Assembly: GCA_013396995.1 (NCBI GenBank)
Contig: VWZP01010941.1
Coordinates: 2,908,808 to 2,972,807, forward strand
Length of the DNA stretch: 64,000 bases
Direction of reading: 5' to 3'
DNA from: Dicaeum eximium
Lineage: Eukaryota > Chordata > Aves > Passeriformes > Dicaeidae
In this document: positions 37,813-50,150 of the stretch, piece by piece
Position numbering within the stretch: the stretch's first letter is position 1
How the letters are laid out: every line of letters begins with the position of its first letter
Notes under the pieces: generated by a model
What the model saw: the letters and a program-made list of their open reading frames with translations, nothing else
Database searches by the model: none
Told to the model about the DNA's origin: nothing
Program-made: the position numbers and the translations under genes

Positions 37813-38229
37813 GTAAGGATAAAAAAATATTGTGAATCTTAGGCTATAGGTGACTTACATAGCTATCTAAGGAAGGAGAAAGGGTTTTAACAGCTTTTTT
37901 ATTCCATGCTATTTTTGTGACTGTCAGCATGATAAAAATGTTATTTGTTATTTGCTGTAAAAGCTTTGGTGCTGGATTGTAGTTACAATCTCTATTTTGC
38001 TTGAGACATCGGGCTTACCTCAATCCATTAAAATTTGGAGTAAGTGTAACAATTACTGTTGTAAGAACCAGTCATGCGTGCAACGTGATTTAAATGTGCA
38101 GTTCTACTGGAACAAAGTTTACTTGCAGATGGCATTATGATGTCAAAAATTATGCTTTGAAACAAATTCCAGGGAGTAACTGCATCTAAACATTTCCATA
38201 CCTCTCATGTTCGTGGTATGATTTTAGGC
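37813..38229. other. Unique non-coding sequence
   Basis: AT-rich sequence between candidate exon B and a CR1 fragment. Nothing recognised. Confidence 0.5.
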
Positions 38230-38340
38230 TTTGCAACCACTTCCCCGGGCACCCCCTTCCAGTGCTTGACAACACTTTTGGTGAAGAAATTTTACCAAAT
38301 ATCCAGTCAGAACCCACCCCCAGGTACACCTTGGAGCACC
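38230..38340 (-). repeat. CR1 LINE fragment, minus orientation
   Basis: CTTCCAGTGCTTGACAACAC, then TTTTGGTGAAGAAATTTTAC and CAAATATCCAGTCAGAACCC, match the reverse complement of the CR1 3' region (CTGTTCCAGTGCTTGACCACC, CGGTGAAGAAATTTTTCCTAATATCCAATCTAAACC). Both ends are lost: neither the 3' tail motif to the left nor the upstream CR1 body to the right can be followed. Divergence is moderate. Confidence 0.8.
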
Positions 38341-38377
38341 CAGAATGAGAGAAATAGAGGTATTTCAGGCCTGGTTC

Positions 38378-38412
38378 TATATGTGTATATATGTATCTAT
38401 ATGTATATAATA
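38378..38412. repeat. Degenerate TATG/TA low-complexity tract
   Basis: Alternating TATATG, TATC and TATA units directly downstream of the CR1 fragment at 38230-38340. The array is too short and imperfect to assign a unit. Confidence 0.5.
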
Positions 38413-40697
38413 CTGTCTTACTGTTTGGATCTTTCGAGAATTTTATAACATTTTCAATGTCACATAATATATTGATTAATAACACCTGATAATCTTTTTT
38501 CAACTCCTTTTACAAAGTTTTTAAATATGCTGAATTTGAAGCTTTTTGCTCAATTTTCTCTGGAATTTGCCCAGCCTTTAAGGATATATCTGCTAAGAGA
38601 AATATTTAATGACTTGCAAATCAGGAATATTTGTAATGCAGAAAAAAAGGCACGTCAAGTTTTCCTGAGTAAATTACATGGAAATGGGTCAATTACATAG
38701 TATGAACAAAAATAATAACAACAACAAAAAAGAAACATTCTCTATTACGTTGTGATCCAAAGTATTACAGTGACAAAAGCTAGAAAATTCAAAGATGCAG
38801 CACAGGCAAGATACAGACATCAAAGTCTTGGAACTAAATTCCAATTATGTGTCTTCTTTTGCAAAATTACTCTCAGAATTCTTAGTCATCTAATTCTGTG
38901 AACTCTCTGTTACTACAGTAGCACCAAACTATTGTAAGGAGGGATGGTTCTCCTTCAGGAAAATTCCATTTTTAACCTGTTAATAGATAGTTCTATGTGC
39001 AGTTGAATTTCTTTGCTAAATGTGTAGACTGCAGGCTAAGAGCTAGGCTTTGATTACAACTAAAAAAAAAAAAAAATTCAATTAAAATGTTGCAGAAGTA
39101 AAAAATTAATAAAATTATATCTTGGTGGGATGATCCTCAGCATGTTGGTCGTTGTGCAAATAAAAAAGGCAGCAGTGTATTTAGATTCTAATGACATAAA
39201 GGAGTTTCTAAGAATCTTTACCTTTTTCTGCAGAGGAGACGGAAGATTGCTTCTCCAAAGAGAAGACTGAAGATTATTAGAAGGATGCTGTATGAAAATG
39301 ATACATGGAGATCCTCTTTGCTTAAACAAGCCAACCACCTTTCCTTCAGAATTCCTCTGCTTCCTGCATCCTTCCATCTGACAGCAGATTTAGCAATAGG
39401 AAGAGCCAGAAAAGGGACCCTCGAGTCTTTGGGGTCCTGTCGGAGCGTTGAGAGCTGACAGTGGAAGTGTGTGCACTGACTTCTGCTATAGAAACTGTTC
39501 CTTCAGGCAGTGCCTCAGTCCCAGCTTCAAGAGGAGCAGGCCTATTTCAAGAAATAGATATATACATCTCTTCACTCAAACACATGAACTGCTTTCAGGA
39601 TTATACACTTGTAGTTCAGGAGCTAAGAAAGAGAAAATGCTTAAGCGTGGTTGTGCAGGGACAGAATAAATCTGGGAAAAGGGAGAAAGAAGAGAAAGTA
39701 ACTACAAGAAAATAAAGGAAAAGCAACATATATGCCTAGAAAAGAAAATAAACCAACTATGAAATTACTCCTCAAAGATAGGGAACCACTGAAAGTAATG
39801 TACCTGGGAAGCTTCAGTCTTCCGGTCAGACGACCGAGCTGTTCACTTCGAGTCAGCTAAAGGAGGAAAGTGACTCACAAGAGTGGTGGATCCTGGCAAT
39901 AACTTTTTTGGTCTGAGGTTCTGTTTGTTTGTTCCTCTTTCCAATCATAAGTAAAGGGAAGAGAAAAAGATTACCTGAAGATTTATAAATAAAAGTGAAA
40001 TTAATGAACTTGCCTTAAAACAGCAAATATAGTTTTCCACTGCATTTCCTTTAGCTTGACTTACAGTATGTATGTATTAGGTAATATTTGAGTTGACCAG
40101 TTAATCACTCCGTGTATATAGATGGAGAGAGATAGTAGCTTATTTTAAAATGTCTATATTACTATTATATATTAATTGGGAGCAAAATCTAAACTTGATA
40201 CTACCTTTAACCAGTACAAACCCCCAGTGATTTCCCTGTGCTCACTCTTAAAAAGGATTTCAAAGCACACATTAACTAATGCTGTAGATGTCAGTGACCT
40301 AAATATACTTTTTTTGAGAAGGATGTGATATCTTACTCATTATTCATTCACCTAGCTAAACTGATTGCAGTGCTGAAGGCTGTATATGTGACCTATTACT
40401 GCATATATAATGGCTATCATTTCTGTTCTGTGCAGATTATGAATCAACCTTTAAATCAAATTTTTGCAAAGCTAAGTGGAAACCAAGCATAAGATAAATA
40501 TCTGGCCTTCAATTTCAGATGATACACACTCAAATGATGTTGATAGAATTGACAAGGCAGCCTTTAGTCTTTGCAGAAGCATGCCTGGGACACCACTTTT
40601 AAATTAGTACAAGTGTTTCAGGTGGTTCAGAAGTTCAGTCTGCACATGGCTTCTCTTCAGGGTGCAGAGTGTGCCAGAAGCTGAGTCAGCTCTGTCT

Positions 40698-40731
40698 GAT
40701 GAGTTTGCCTCATTGATGAGTGTGCCTCACT
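40698..40731. repeat. 17-bp tandem duplication
   Basis: GATGAGTTTGCCTCATT (40698-40714) is followed directly by GATGAGTGTGCCTCACT (40715-40731), two differences in 17 bases. It lies in a locally GC-richer stretch. Confidence 0.65.
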
Positions 40732-41441
40732 GGCACATCACCCCATTTTCAGCAGGGTATTTCTGCTGCTTTCCTGGCAGTGGTGCCCTGTGCCTTTGCC
40801 TTCTTCACCTCACTAAAGGGCCTGGTGGTGGCTAAAGCCCATCTCTGAAAACACCAAACACGTGCCTCCGATGCAAGTGAAGGGTTTCCCTGTTGTTGTA
40901 CTACGTGGAAGAAGATCTACTATTTCTGAACTACACTTTCACAGTCTTTTTGGGGTTTACTCAGATGATGCACTGATGAAATGTTTTATAGATTTTCATA
41001 CTTTGTAGACATACAGAAAAATCAAGACTCTGCAGTACCAGATACGGAATATTAGGAAACACACACGAAAGTAGATATAACTAGTATAAGATATATTTAG
41101 GTGTGACAACATTTGGTGAATTTTAAGTTGTTAGCTCTATGCTACACTATATTTTAGGGGTAAGATTTTTGTTCCATTATTTGTATATTAATTTCAGCAA
41201 CCACATCTCTCCTTTTTGACAGGGCTTAAATAGGTTTGATGATTGATTTTAAAATATTTGGAAATATATAAAATGAAAAAAATTTAATGAGTTTTCCAAT
41301 AATGCTTTAAATGCCCTGAAAATTAAAAGACGTTTGTAAATTCAGTAAAAGTGTATAATTCAGCACCTTTCACAGAAAAGAGATTTCTCCAATTGTAAAT
41401 AAATTAGTCAAAGTTTAGAATTTATTTAAAACTTATTTAAA

Positions 41442-41515
41442 AGAAAACACCAAAAAAACCCAAACCAAAACAACAACAACAAAAAAAAACACCAAAAAAA
41501 CCCCAAACCCACAAT
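41442..41515. repeat. A/C-only low-complexity tract, about 74 bases
   Basis: No G or T occurs across this stretch, which alternates A-runs with CC, CCC and CAACAACAAC units. Its complement is pure G+T with several GG, GGG and GGGG runs. It is the longest of the strand-asymmetric tracts in the window and lies next to AT-rich sequence, so the asymmetry is local. Confidence 0.8.
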
Positions 41516-44221
41516 ACCTGAAACCTTGTGCACTCAGATTTAGCCTGAAGTAAATTTTTATAGCTAAGTAATAAACAACTGAAAATAGGTTATATAATAA
41601 AAGTGCTGACACCATCCTAACTACATCCTGGAGTTGCAAACAGCAATGCTATAATGAGTCAGACTCATTGTGTCTTTCTCATCCATGGTTTCATTTTTAG
41701 AAGTCCTATACTGCTGATGGCCCACATTTGCATTGCATAAACTTTCATGATGAAATACCTTACCATTTCATCTGAAAAGTATAGAACAGAGATCATTTTT
41801 TATTTAATTAGTTCTGAGTTTGCCTAAAGGCTTTAGGAACCAGAAAATTTTCAGGCTTGTTTTTACAAATTAGTTGTGAAGTAGAATCTGTATTTTCTGT
41901 TTCTCCATCAAGGTAATGTGCTTTGCTCACGTTTATCTTTTTTTTTCCTAATGAGATATTTCTGATAGTCAGCTGCTTTTTCTGCTGTATAGTTCACTGA
42001 GGGCACCATGTTATCTACATTATTCATTACTGCAACAGTGGCATACCTTGGTTAGAATCTAAACAGAAAACAGTTTCTAGGCATAACCTAAGTCTTCTAT
42101 AAAAATCATGAATTATGTAATGCACAGATCTCCTCACAATAACATCAGTTTTCTCTCTGTCAAACCAGCTATTTTTATTTAATATTGCTCGTCTGCCATA
42201 TGGACTCCAAGTTAATTAAGAAACTGAAATATGGCAATACAGTCTGAATCTGTAAAATAATTGTCCAATTAAAACTATTTTAGAACACCTCACATATGAA
42301 ATAATTTTATATGATTTTGCACATCAAGAAAAAGAGGGGTTTCTAATCACCAAAACATTACACAAATACCCATATTTGTAGTTGCCCAGAGTGCTCCTCG
42401 TGGAATTAAACATGCCTCAGTGAACAAATTGTATTGTTGTTTGAGAAAGCACAGTGAAAGAGCTACATAACACTTTACTCCTGATTGCTAGTTCTACTAT
42501 TCTTAGATTATTCTTAATGTTACATATGTATGCTGTATGCTGTTGAAATGGGCAGTATGTGGAAAACTATTCTGAGCTTTTAGACTCATTCTGTGCTTCA
42601 TATTGCTGAAATTTAGGAAGTTTTTTTTTTCATATGAACCTTCAGGAGGAAAAAATTTATATGGTTAGATAGGTATTTGTTATGATGAATTAAAGAAATC
42701 ATTCATGATGTCACCTAGCATACTTTCTGCTTAATATGTAGCACATTAGAAATCAGCATAAGCAGTGGTTGGTAAATAGCCACAAACTGCTTGCTAGTTT
42801 GACCATTCCTGAACACTGCATGTGACTCTGGGTATTTAAAGAGTGTTCCTTAATAATTAAAACATAAACCTGCCTTCAGAAATGTCCTGCAAAGGACACT
42901 ATTCCTGTCATGTGGGATGTGCTCTGCATTATCAGCTGCATTTCATTTCTGTTGCTAATTAAAAGTGACCAAAGACTTAGTACAACATTTTGGTAACATC
43001 CTGGTCATAAAAAGGGATTTTTTATTTCAGCATGAGCCTGTACTAATGTTTTGCTGCATCCATACAAAGTCCTTCATAGGGATGAAATCCTCACTTTTGA
43101 AAAGAGCATCCAAGCCTGTGAGAGAATGCCCACTGATAACCACAATTATATTCTCACAAAACTCTGATAGTTCACTAGAAACTATGCTGAGGTTTTCACC
43201 ACATTGTCATCACTTGACAGTTTATTCAAAATAACTTAATGGAGGTGTAAAATGTGTTCAGTGAGAGAATCAGAAGGAAAGGGATGATACTTCCCATGTC
43301 ACAATTGCCTAGTTGCTGTGTGTTCTCTCCATGTTAGGAAAGCTACTGCCTGGATGTGTCTGTAAAATGGCTAATTTTATTTTCCTAATCTAACTGATAA
43401 TCTCCTTTTCTTGGGAGACCAATTAATAATATAGTTAGAAAGTATCTTCTAAGATACACTCTTGAGAGTGAAGAAAGGCAGAAGTCTCTGATGAAATGAG
43501 AAATGTTTGAAATAGAGTACTGATGATGTAATGCATGGGGTCATTTATAAGCCTTGGTTCTTTCTGTCACTTTGATTAAGAGGTGCAGAACAAACACATT
43601 TAAATGTGTCTGTAAGACTACAAGCATCATCAAATACTTCTAGCAATATCCTTAGCACTGCTATTAAAACACTTGATCAATGAAAAAGAAAAAAGATATT
43701 AAAACTTTTGCAAATGATCCAAAGGCAGAGAGACATTTTAAATAATGAAAAAGACTGGTTGCTCTTGCTGTGTGATTCTCTTTGTTTTTGAAATGGAGTG
43801 TAAAAAGATAATGCACCTTTTAACACTGGCACGTGTTAACAAAGAAGGATATTTTATAGAAAGAGTAACTATCCAAGAAGTAGTAAAAATGAAAAAGGAG
43901 TGGCATTATGAGAGATAAGCAGATTTACTTGATTTCACATAGCAAAAGGCAAATGCAGTACATATGTAAACGAGATACTTGGTCAGCATAGGCAGTTATT
44001 TTGCACTGGTCTTACCTCTTTGGTAACACTTTTCTTTTTATTGTCAGCATCCTTTATTAAAGAAGGATGATACAGTTTGCAAATAGTGAAGACAAAACAC
44101 ATGTAAACGCTGTTTTACTGTGATAAATAGTAATGCTTAAAGTGCTTAATGCCTTTAATAAAGATGAGACAAAATGTGCCCTGAGCAAGCACAAAGTGTG
44201 AAGAGCTGGCAATACCTTGGA

Positions 44222-44925
44222 GGGAAAGGCTCAACAGACTGAAGAAATGGCCAGAAAAAAGCCTCTCAAAGGTAAATCAAAGTCCTGCACCAGGAATAGT
44301 ATAAATCATGCAACATACTGGGTGACAACTGGATAGAAAGCAGCTTTGGACAAAAGGACGTGGAAGATCCCAGTAGACAACAAGATGTACATGAATATGT
44401 AATTTATCCTTGTGGTAGAGAAATCCCACCACAGTAGTAAAATTTAGCTGCCAGCAGGTGAAGGGAAACAAACTGTGTCTCTTCTCAGCACTTGCAAGAC
44501 TTATCTGAAGTATGGTGTCCAACTCCAGCAGAGTGGCACAAGGATGAAGCACAGATTGTGTGGAAGAAAGCTTGAGAGACCATTCCCTAGCTGAGATGGT
44601 TAAAGGAGGATCTTGTTACTGATTTCAGGCACGTAGAGGGCCATGGAGAAGATGAAGCTAAATTCTTCTCAGAAGTGCACAATGTTAGGATGAGAAGGAT
44701 GGGCACACACTGCAACATGAGAACTGTTGAGAAGATACTAGGAAAAAGAATTCAGAAAGGGGCTGCCACAACCTGAAATAGGAGTTCAGTCATTGTGGAA
44801 TCTCTGTCTCTTGAGATCTTCACAGCTCATCTGGGGCAACCTGATACAGATTATCTCTGAGCTGTGAGATCAGGCCAAAAGACACCCAGAGCTCATTTCC
44901 ATCTTAAGTTACACTATGATATTTT
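44222..44925 (+). repeat. CR1 LINE, 5'-truncated, decayed, plus orientation
   Basis: This follows the 3' portion of CR1 in order over about 700 bases. AAGGCTCAACAGACTGAAGA and AAGTCCTGCACCAGGAA correspond to the CR1 'TTCAACAAAG..TGCAAAGTCCTGCACCTGGG' region. GTATGGTGTCCAACTCCAGC matches 'GTACTGTGTCCAGTTCTGG'. AAGATGAAGCTAAATTCTTCTCAG matches 'AAGATGGAGCCAGACTCTTCTCAG'. GTGGAATCTCTGTCTCTTGAGAT matches 'GTGGAGTCTCCATCCTTGGAGAT'. The 3' end reads GATCAGGCCAAAAGACACCCAGAG and CATCTTAAGTTACACTATGATA, a decayed tail. Many substitutions and small deletions make it an old copy with no open sense frame. A 91-codon antisense frame (44277-44552, minus) is an artefact of it. Confidence 0.88.
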
Positions 44926-45234
44926 CCAGCACTGGGAAACAAACATTATAGATTTTTAAAGTACTGACTCTATTAAGCTGTGTATCTCAGAATGGCCACA
45001 ACTTATAAGTATTACAGAAGAAAAAAAATGTTGGCAATTGAAGACACTGGATATGAGGAAAGATCCAGATTTTGGAAGCTTGAGCTATATATTTTGTCTA
45101 GATACAACACATACATTTCTAATAGCACAGATAATTAACAACTAGAAAAACATTGTGGTGGAGAACTTCATTAATATGAATCTTTAAATAGATATTATAT
45201 TTTTTTCCCTAAAGATAACTTGTGGTTCAAATGG
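44926..45234. other. Unique AT-rich spacer between CR1 fragments
   Basis: About 300 bases with no recognised feature. Confidence 0.5.
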
Positions 45235-45330
45235 GAAATAGTTCAGGGAAATGCTATGTTTTCCTTTAAACAAGGGGTCAGATTATGTGATCACAAGGGT
45301 TCTTCTGGCTTTAGAGAAAATGAATCTGTG
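45235..45330 (+). repeat. Ancient CR1 3'-end fragment, plus orientation
   Basis: AAGGGGTCAGATTATGTGAT, CACAAGGGTTCTTCTGGCTT and TAGAGAAAATGAATCTGTGA match the 3' end of older amniote CR1s (GGGGTCAGACTAGATGATCACAATGGTCCCTTCTGGCCTTAGAA..TATGAATCTATGA). It is a different and older subfamily than the fragment at 49430. Only the last 60-95 bases are recognisable. The two overlapping open frames here (45220-45459 plus, 45283-45504 minus) are partly repeat-derived. Confidence 0.65.
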
Positions 45331-48300
45331 ATCCCCAAGTCCTTCTTTAACATCATAATGCATATGACACACATGTTCCAACCGAGCTTCTTCAAAGTGA
45401 TCCCCTATGGATTGTCCAGGAAAAAGATAAAGACAAAGAAAGCTTTTGAATATGTCTGAATTGGAGCTGTCTTTTCTATCTTTTAATCTAAAGGAAAATA
45501 ACATATCAAATGGGTAGATTTGAGGTCAGAGACTTTCTAGAAGCTACTATTACAGATATTCTCCCTAACTCTGAGCCACTGGCACAGTCAGCAGTAATTA
45601 CCAGCAAGGTTATTATGCATCAACAATGACAAGCCTGTATTTCTACCAACAAATACTTGAGCTTTAGGGGTATCCTAAATTAGCTAAATTAGCTTTTTCT
45701 TTTTTTTTCCCCCTTGAGACCTTGAGAATCAGAGAATGCTTTGGATGATGAATGAAATATCCAGTGCAGAAAAATGTATGCAACAGAAACAGTGAACATA
45801 CTTCTGTTAAAAAACAGTGTGACAGGCCTATTTTGAAAACCTGAATAAAATTCCCCACCAAATTCTGTTGAGTATTTGAGCATTGATATTTGTCCTGTAG
45901 GACCAGAATATTTTCTATGCTTAATAGGCATTCCCCAGTTCTTGAAATAAGTTTGCGAATTTTCTCAGAAAATGTGGAATTCAATATATAGATTGGTATG
46001 TTAGAATTCTCTTTGAGGTACTAACTGTGTTTTTACTGACCATTATCTGTCTGTAATAAGGGGTGTGAATTCACCTCAGATACACCTTTCATGTGAGCTG
46101 GCATGCTTTCAACATACATTGCACAGACAGCACTGTATTTTAAGCACTAAGCCATTAACCTGTTGTGGTAGAGCATTATCCAGCACTAACATGAGCAGTA
46201 GTGTTATAATGTACCTCAATGTGTTTGACTTATGGAGAAAAGTTATTAAACAGACTGGATTTCTTATTTTTTTTCTAGTAGATTGCACATGCAGTGACTA
46301 AGTCCATGTAACTTGAATTATTTGACAAGGGACTGATCTGGAAATAGTTGCTGGGGGCTTCTATCATGTCCTGTAAAACTCACAAGAGACAGAAGTGAAA
46401 ACTGGATAAGATTCAACTAAGAAAAGGATGGTTAATAACATGCATTCCTGATTACAAGGAAACAGCTAAAAACTTTATTTGACTCTTTTTCATTTTCTAA
46501 ATTCAATAAAAACGATATTAATAGTTTTGATTAGGATTTTTTATTTTGTAGCAAAAGAGAAATTTTGTACAACTGATGTAATATGATGTCAAATAAATAA
46601 TACTGCAGGTCCTCCAAGATGAAACTCTCATTGTTAATCTTAGGTATTCCAAAGGGGCTTAGATTATCAGGTCTTTATATTTTGAGCTAATAGAGGCATA
46701 ATACTAGAGCAAAGCAGCAATGGAAGAATATGCAATCTCCTGTGGCTCCAGTTGAAGCTCTGAAACCCTGTTTTTCATTTTTAAACTGTTCCTCTGGGCA
46801 TAGGTAATGTTCAAAGAAGCATTTTAAAGAGAAAATGAAACTCTAAGAGCTTTAAAATGCAGTTGCAGGAGATCCAAAATGTTGTCTGTGACAACTCCTG
46901 TCTTACTGATAGTCTAAAGGGAAACAGCAACATTCAGAGCTGCTCTTGTTACACCACAACACTTCAGAAAGGTGGACCAAGCCTTTCTAGAGGATGACTG
47001 CAACTTTGACAAATCAAAGTCCTTGCCATGAAAACAAAAAATCCAAACTATATTTGAGAGAATTGTATTCCAACTGGGACACCAGAGCTTTTGAAGGCAA
47101 AGGAAAAAAATTTAAAGCCCAGCAATGTTAAGCATCTAAAGCAAGAGAAAACAGGAAGAAATGTGTTTCAGCTTGTGGCACTCTAACATTGACACTGACT
47201 ATGCCCAGAGCTGGGTGGAGAGCTGAGGACAGGGACTGAACAACAGGCAGGTGTCTGAGCAAACATGGACTGGAAGTGGACATGGATGCAGACAAAACCT
47301 TTCAGATCTTACAACTGTGTCTGTTTTCTGGACAGAGCTAGCCAAGTACTGCCAGATCATGACTTTTTATTTTCAATTTCTATCTTAGACATCATTTGTA
47401 AATAAGTAAAGGAAAAGGAATCTTGCCAGTTTTGGATTTGCAAGCTTCTTGGGATTTCTGAGTAATTATTAAAGCATTTGAAAACTGTAGAAATTAGAAA
47501 CTTTCACTGTTTCTCAATGGATCATCTTCTGAGATCATCCAGATTCCACTGGGAACTTTCACAGTGTGACACCATTCTCTTGTCCCTGTGGTACAGATTG
47601 TTCATCTTCGAAATCAACTTAAAGCAGCAATGTCAGTCTTCTATTTTTTTTTCATTTTTATTAAGTCTTACTTAAAGAAGAAACAACCAATTAAACTCAA
47701 AATTCATTTACAGAGGAATGAGAGGAAGATGTATTAACAGCATGATCACAGATGTCTCATTTCCTTGGGAAAAGATGGCAGTGATGGTAGAACATTTTTT
47801 CTGACACTAAAATGAAACTGGATAAAAACAACTTTGTGGCAAGCACTGTTTCAAAACAATCTAAAATTCTCTATGAAGTGATCTGCAAAGCCTTTTCCAT
47901 CCTAAATAAACCCTAATTTTTTACTCTAATCCCTGTACAGCTGTAGATGTGCAAATGAAAGTTAGTCATATATGCCTGGAATGTAAAGTTTCCATTAACT
48001 GCACAACCAGACACGAAGAAATAAAAAGTTGGGACTCAGAAGCATTTTCTGCAAGGACACACCATTATAGGATAAGAATTTTAAACTGAGATAGAGGGGG
48101 AAAAATCCTCTGAAATACGTTTATCAGTGAATGACCCTGATCAGCTGTGCTCCATCTGAGGAAGATCATTACTGCAGATGTCAGGGTAGTGTAGGAGACA
48201 GGTTAAAAAATGGGTTTCAGATTATTGACACTTACTTTTTATTAAAGTTTATTTGCAGCTGGGGATAAGAGAATATAGGCCCAGAATTATGGAACTTTTT

Positions 48301-49429
48301 AAAACTCCAGAGATGATATCTTTGAAAATCTCTGTAAAATTCTTAAAGTTTGTATTTCTTGCATTAATCCTATCTGAATGGATGTCTTTCAAATGCAACA
48401 CTCTAATTCTTTCAAGTTATTATATTTTAATGTGTTTTCATTTATGATCTGTTTTCTGCTGAATTTCTATCAAAGCCTGAGCCTTTCTTGAGCAGAGGAT
48501 GTGCTTAAAATCTTTGCTAAATAAGGAAAGGATTAAACAAGTGTAATGATTTAAGTTCTCTGTCTATTCAGGATTTAAAAGGCAATATCTAGCATATAGC
48601 TGCCTGCCCAAAGGACAGACCCTATTGGAATTGCACTTTGAAATGTACAGCTCACCTGCAACTATTTTTTGTTTCTTTATAAATCTGAGGGTCTCGCAGG
48701 ACAGATGCCTATGACTGATGCCTAAAGGTGTGCATAAAATTAAAATGCACCCTTGTATTCCTGAAGGGACATAGTCTTCCCTAATCAATTGGAAAAGATA
48801 AAAGAAATCTGTAAAGTTCTAACTCCTTTAAAGTGAAACTTGCTTTAGGAGGAAAAATGGAGAAAAAAATTTACACATAGTCTGAGCACTAAGGAATGGA
48901 AAAGCACACAGGTGATGGTTGGCTACTTTGAACAAAAAATTAAAAAAGGAAAGTTCTAAATATTGATTTCTAGGGAATTTTCTCAGCAAGCTGCAGCTGA
49001 TAATTGTGTCACAAACATTTGTATTTTATAAATAAATATTCAATAGATGAAAGGCCCAGGTGCAGGCACATTTCTGTTCTGAAGAGTTGATGTAAGAATA
49101 TATATTTTCATTGATAGTTTCTGAAGGCTGTTTAGAAATAATGATGGAAATAAAATATTATTAAAAAATCAGATGTAGCAATTTAATACTGCTAATCATA
49201 GTAATACATTTACATCACTGCCCTCATCTTGAGCTGTTTTATTGAGCCTCCTTTTAAAATAGGTAATGCTAGTTTAGAACTTGCATATAATTTTGTCAAA
49301 AGATATGAAAGGATGAAAAAGCCAAGCAACGATTTGTCCACTGGAGCCTAAAATGCTGGAGGGGCCAACATTTTCAAACAATCTTCAGCCAGTTATAAAT
49401 GTGAAAACAAGCTGTTGAGTCTGTCAAAA
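45331..49429. other. Unique non-coding sequence
   Basis: No gene or interspersed repeat recognised. A TAAATTAGC doublet lies near 45674-45692. Open frames are short and without motif. Confidence 0.5.
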
Positions 49430-49531
49430 ATCATAGAATCATAGAATGGCTTGGGTTAAACGGCTCCTTAAAGATCATCCAGTTCCAATTCTCTGCCATG
49501 TCAGGGAAGGCTCTCACTAGACCAGGTTGCT
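49430..49531 (-). repeat. CR1 LINE 3' end, bird type, 5'-truncated, minus orientation
   Basis: Two CATAGAAT units (49432-49447) are followed by GGCTTGGGTTAAACGGCTCC, TTAAAGATCATCCAGTTCCA and ACTAGACCAGGTTGCT. This is the reverse complement of the familiar avian CR1 3' terminus with its ATTCTATG tail repeats. The match stops abruptly after GGTTGCT, as expected for a 5'-truncated insertion. It is the least diverged CR1 piece in the window and the best evidence for a bird genome. It gives the C-terminal part of the chance frame at 49431-49718. Confidence 0.92.
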
Positions 49532-50064
49532 GCAATGCTGTAATACAGCAGGCAAGAAGATGCAGAGTACATCTTGATATGGCCCATAGTGCATTTTTGA
49601 GTTTTGAGAACCCTGTTCCCCGTTCCAGGGTTCTTTGACAAGAGAAATAACTTCCTGAAAATGATATTTCTGTGTCACTTTCAATACTGAGTGTAAATTC
49701 TCCATTTGAAACACACATGTAAGTGCAAGTACTGATACTGACATTTGAAAATGCTGAAAGGATAAATAATTAAGTCCATAACTATTAAGGCAGCTCGTTC
49801 CTGAGTTCTAGCTTCAGTGCTCCTTATTTTGGAAGGCAGTCCCAGGAGCACTTTATTCTAATAGTCTAGAACTCTGTCATTTCCAGTTAAATATATTTAC
49901 AGTCATCACCATTTTTTCCTAGTGACAGCACTGTCCTTTAGCTTACAGCATCACTGCTCAGTATTTACTCCTACAATGTGTTTTTTTAGACAGCAATCAT
50001 ATGTGCTTGCAGACTTCAGTTGTTTTGTTCAGTTGAACCATTCTGACTCTAAAAATGTTGCAAA
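49532..50064. other. Unique sequence with a 9-bp hairpin
   Basis: AGAACCCTG (49607-49615) and CAGGGTTCT (49626-49634) form perfect arms around a 10-base loop, 75 bases beyond the CR1 truncation point. Nothing else was recognised. Confidence 0.5.
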
Positions 50065-50150
50065 ACAGGCTCCCCAGTCCACTGATCATTCTTGAAGCCT
50101 TGCTCTGTACTTTTTCACATTAAACATGACTTTTCTTGGACCTCAGTACT
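50065..50150 (-). repeat. Possible ancient CR1 fragment, minus orientation
   Basis: CCCAGTCCACTGATCATTCT, TGAAGCCTTGCTCTGTACTT and the following TTTCACATTAAACATGACTT loosely match the reverse complement of an internal CR1 3' region (AGTCCCCTGATCATCCTGGTTGCTCTCCTCTGAACC..TTCCAGTTTG). Only one block is convincing, so this could be an accidental resemblance. Confidence 0.35.

Larger units (their letters stand above)
38341..44221. other. Unique AT-rich non-coding sequence
   Basis: No gene recognised. It holds a degenerate TATG/TA tract at about 38378-38412, an A-run at 39061-39075, a short tandem duplication at 40698-40731 and an A/C tract at 41442-41515. A 42965-43234 open frame preceded by a T-rich acceptor-like sequence has no domain signature and was not called. 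Confidence 0.5.

Noticed and set aside
44277..44552. 91-codon minus-strand frame with cysteine/histidine content
   Set aside because: It is antisense to a decayed CR1 element.
47530..47560. GAGATCATCCAGATTCCAC as another CR1 3' end
   Set aside because: The resemblance stops after about 19 bases and the CATAGAAT tail is absent.
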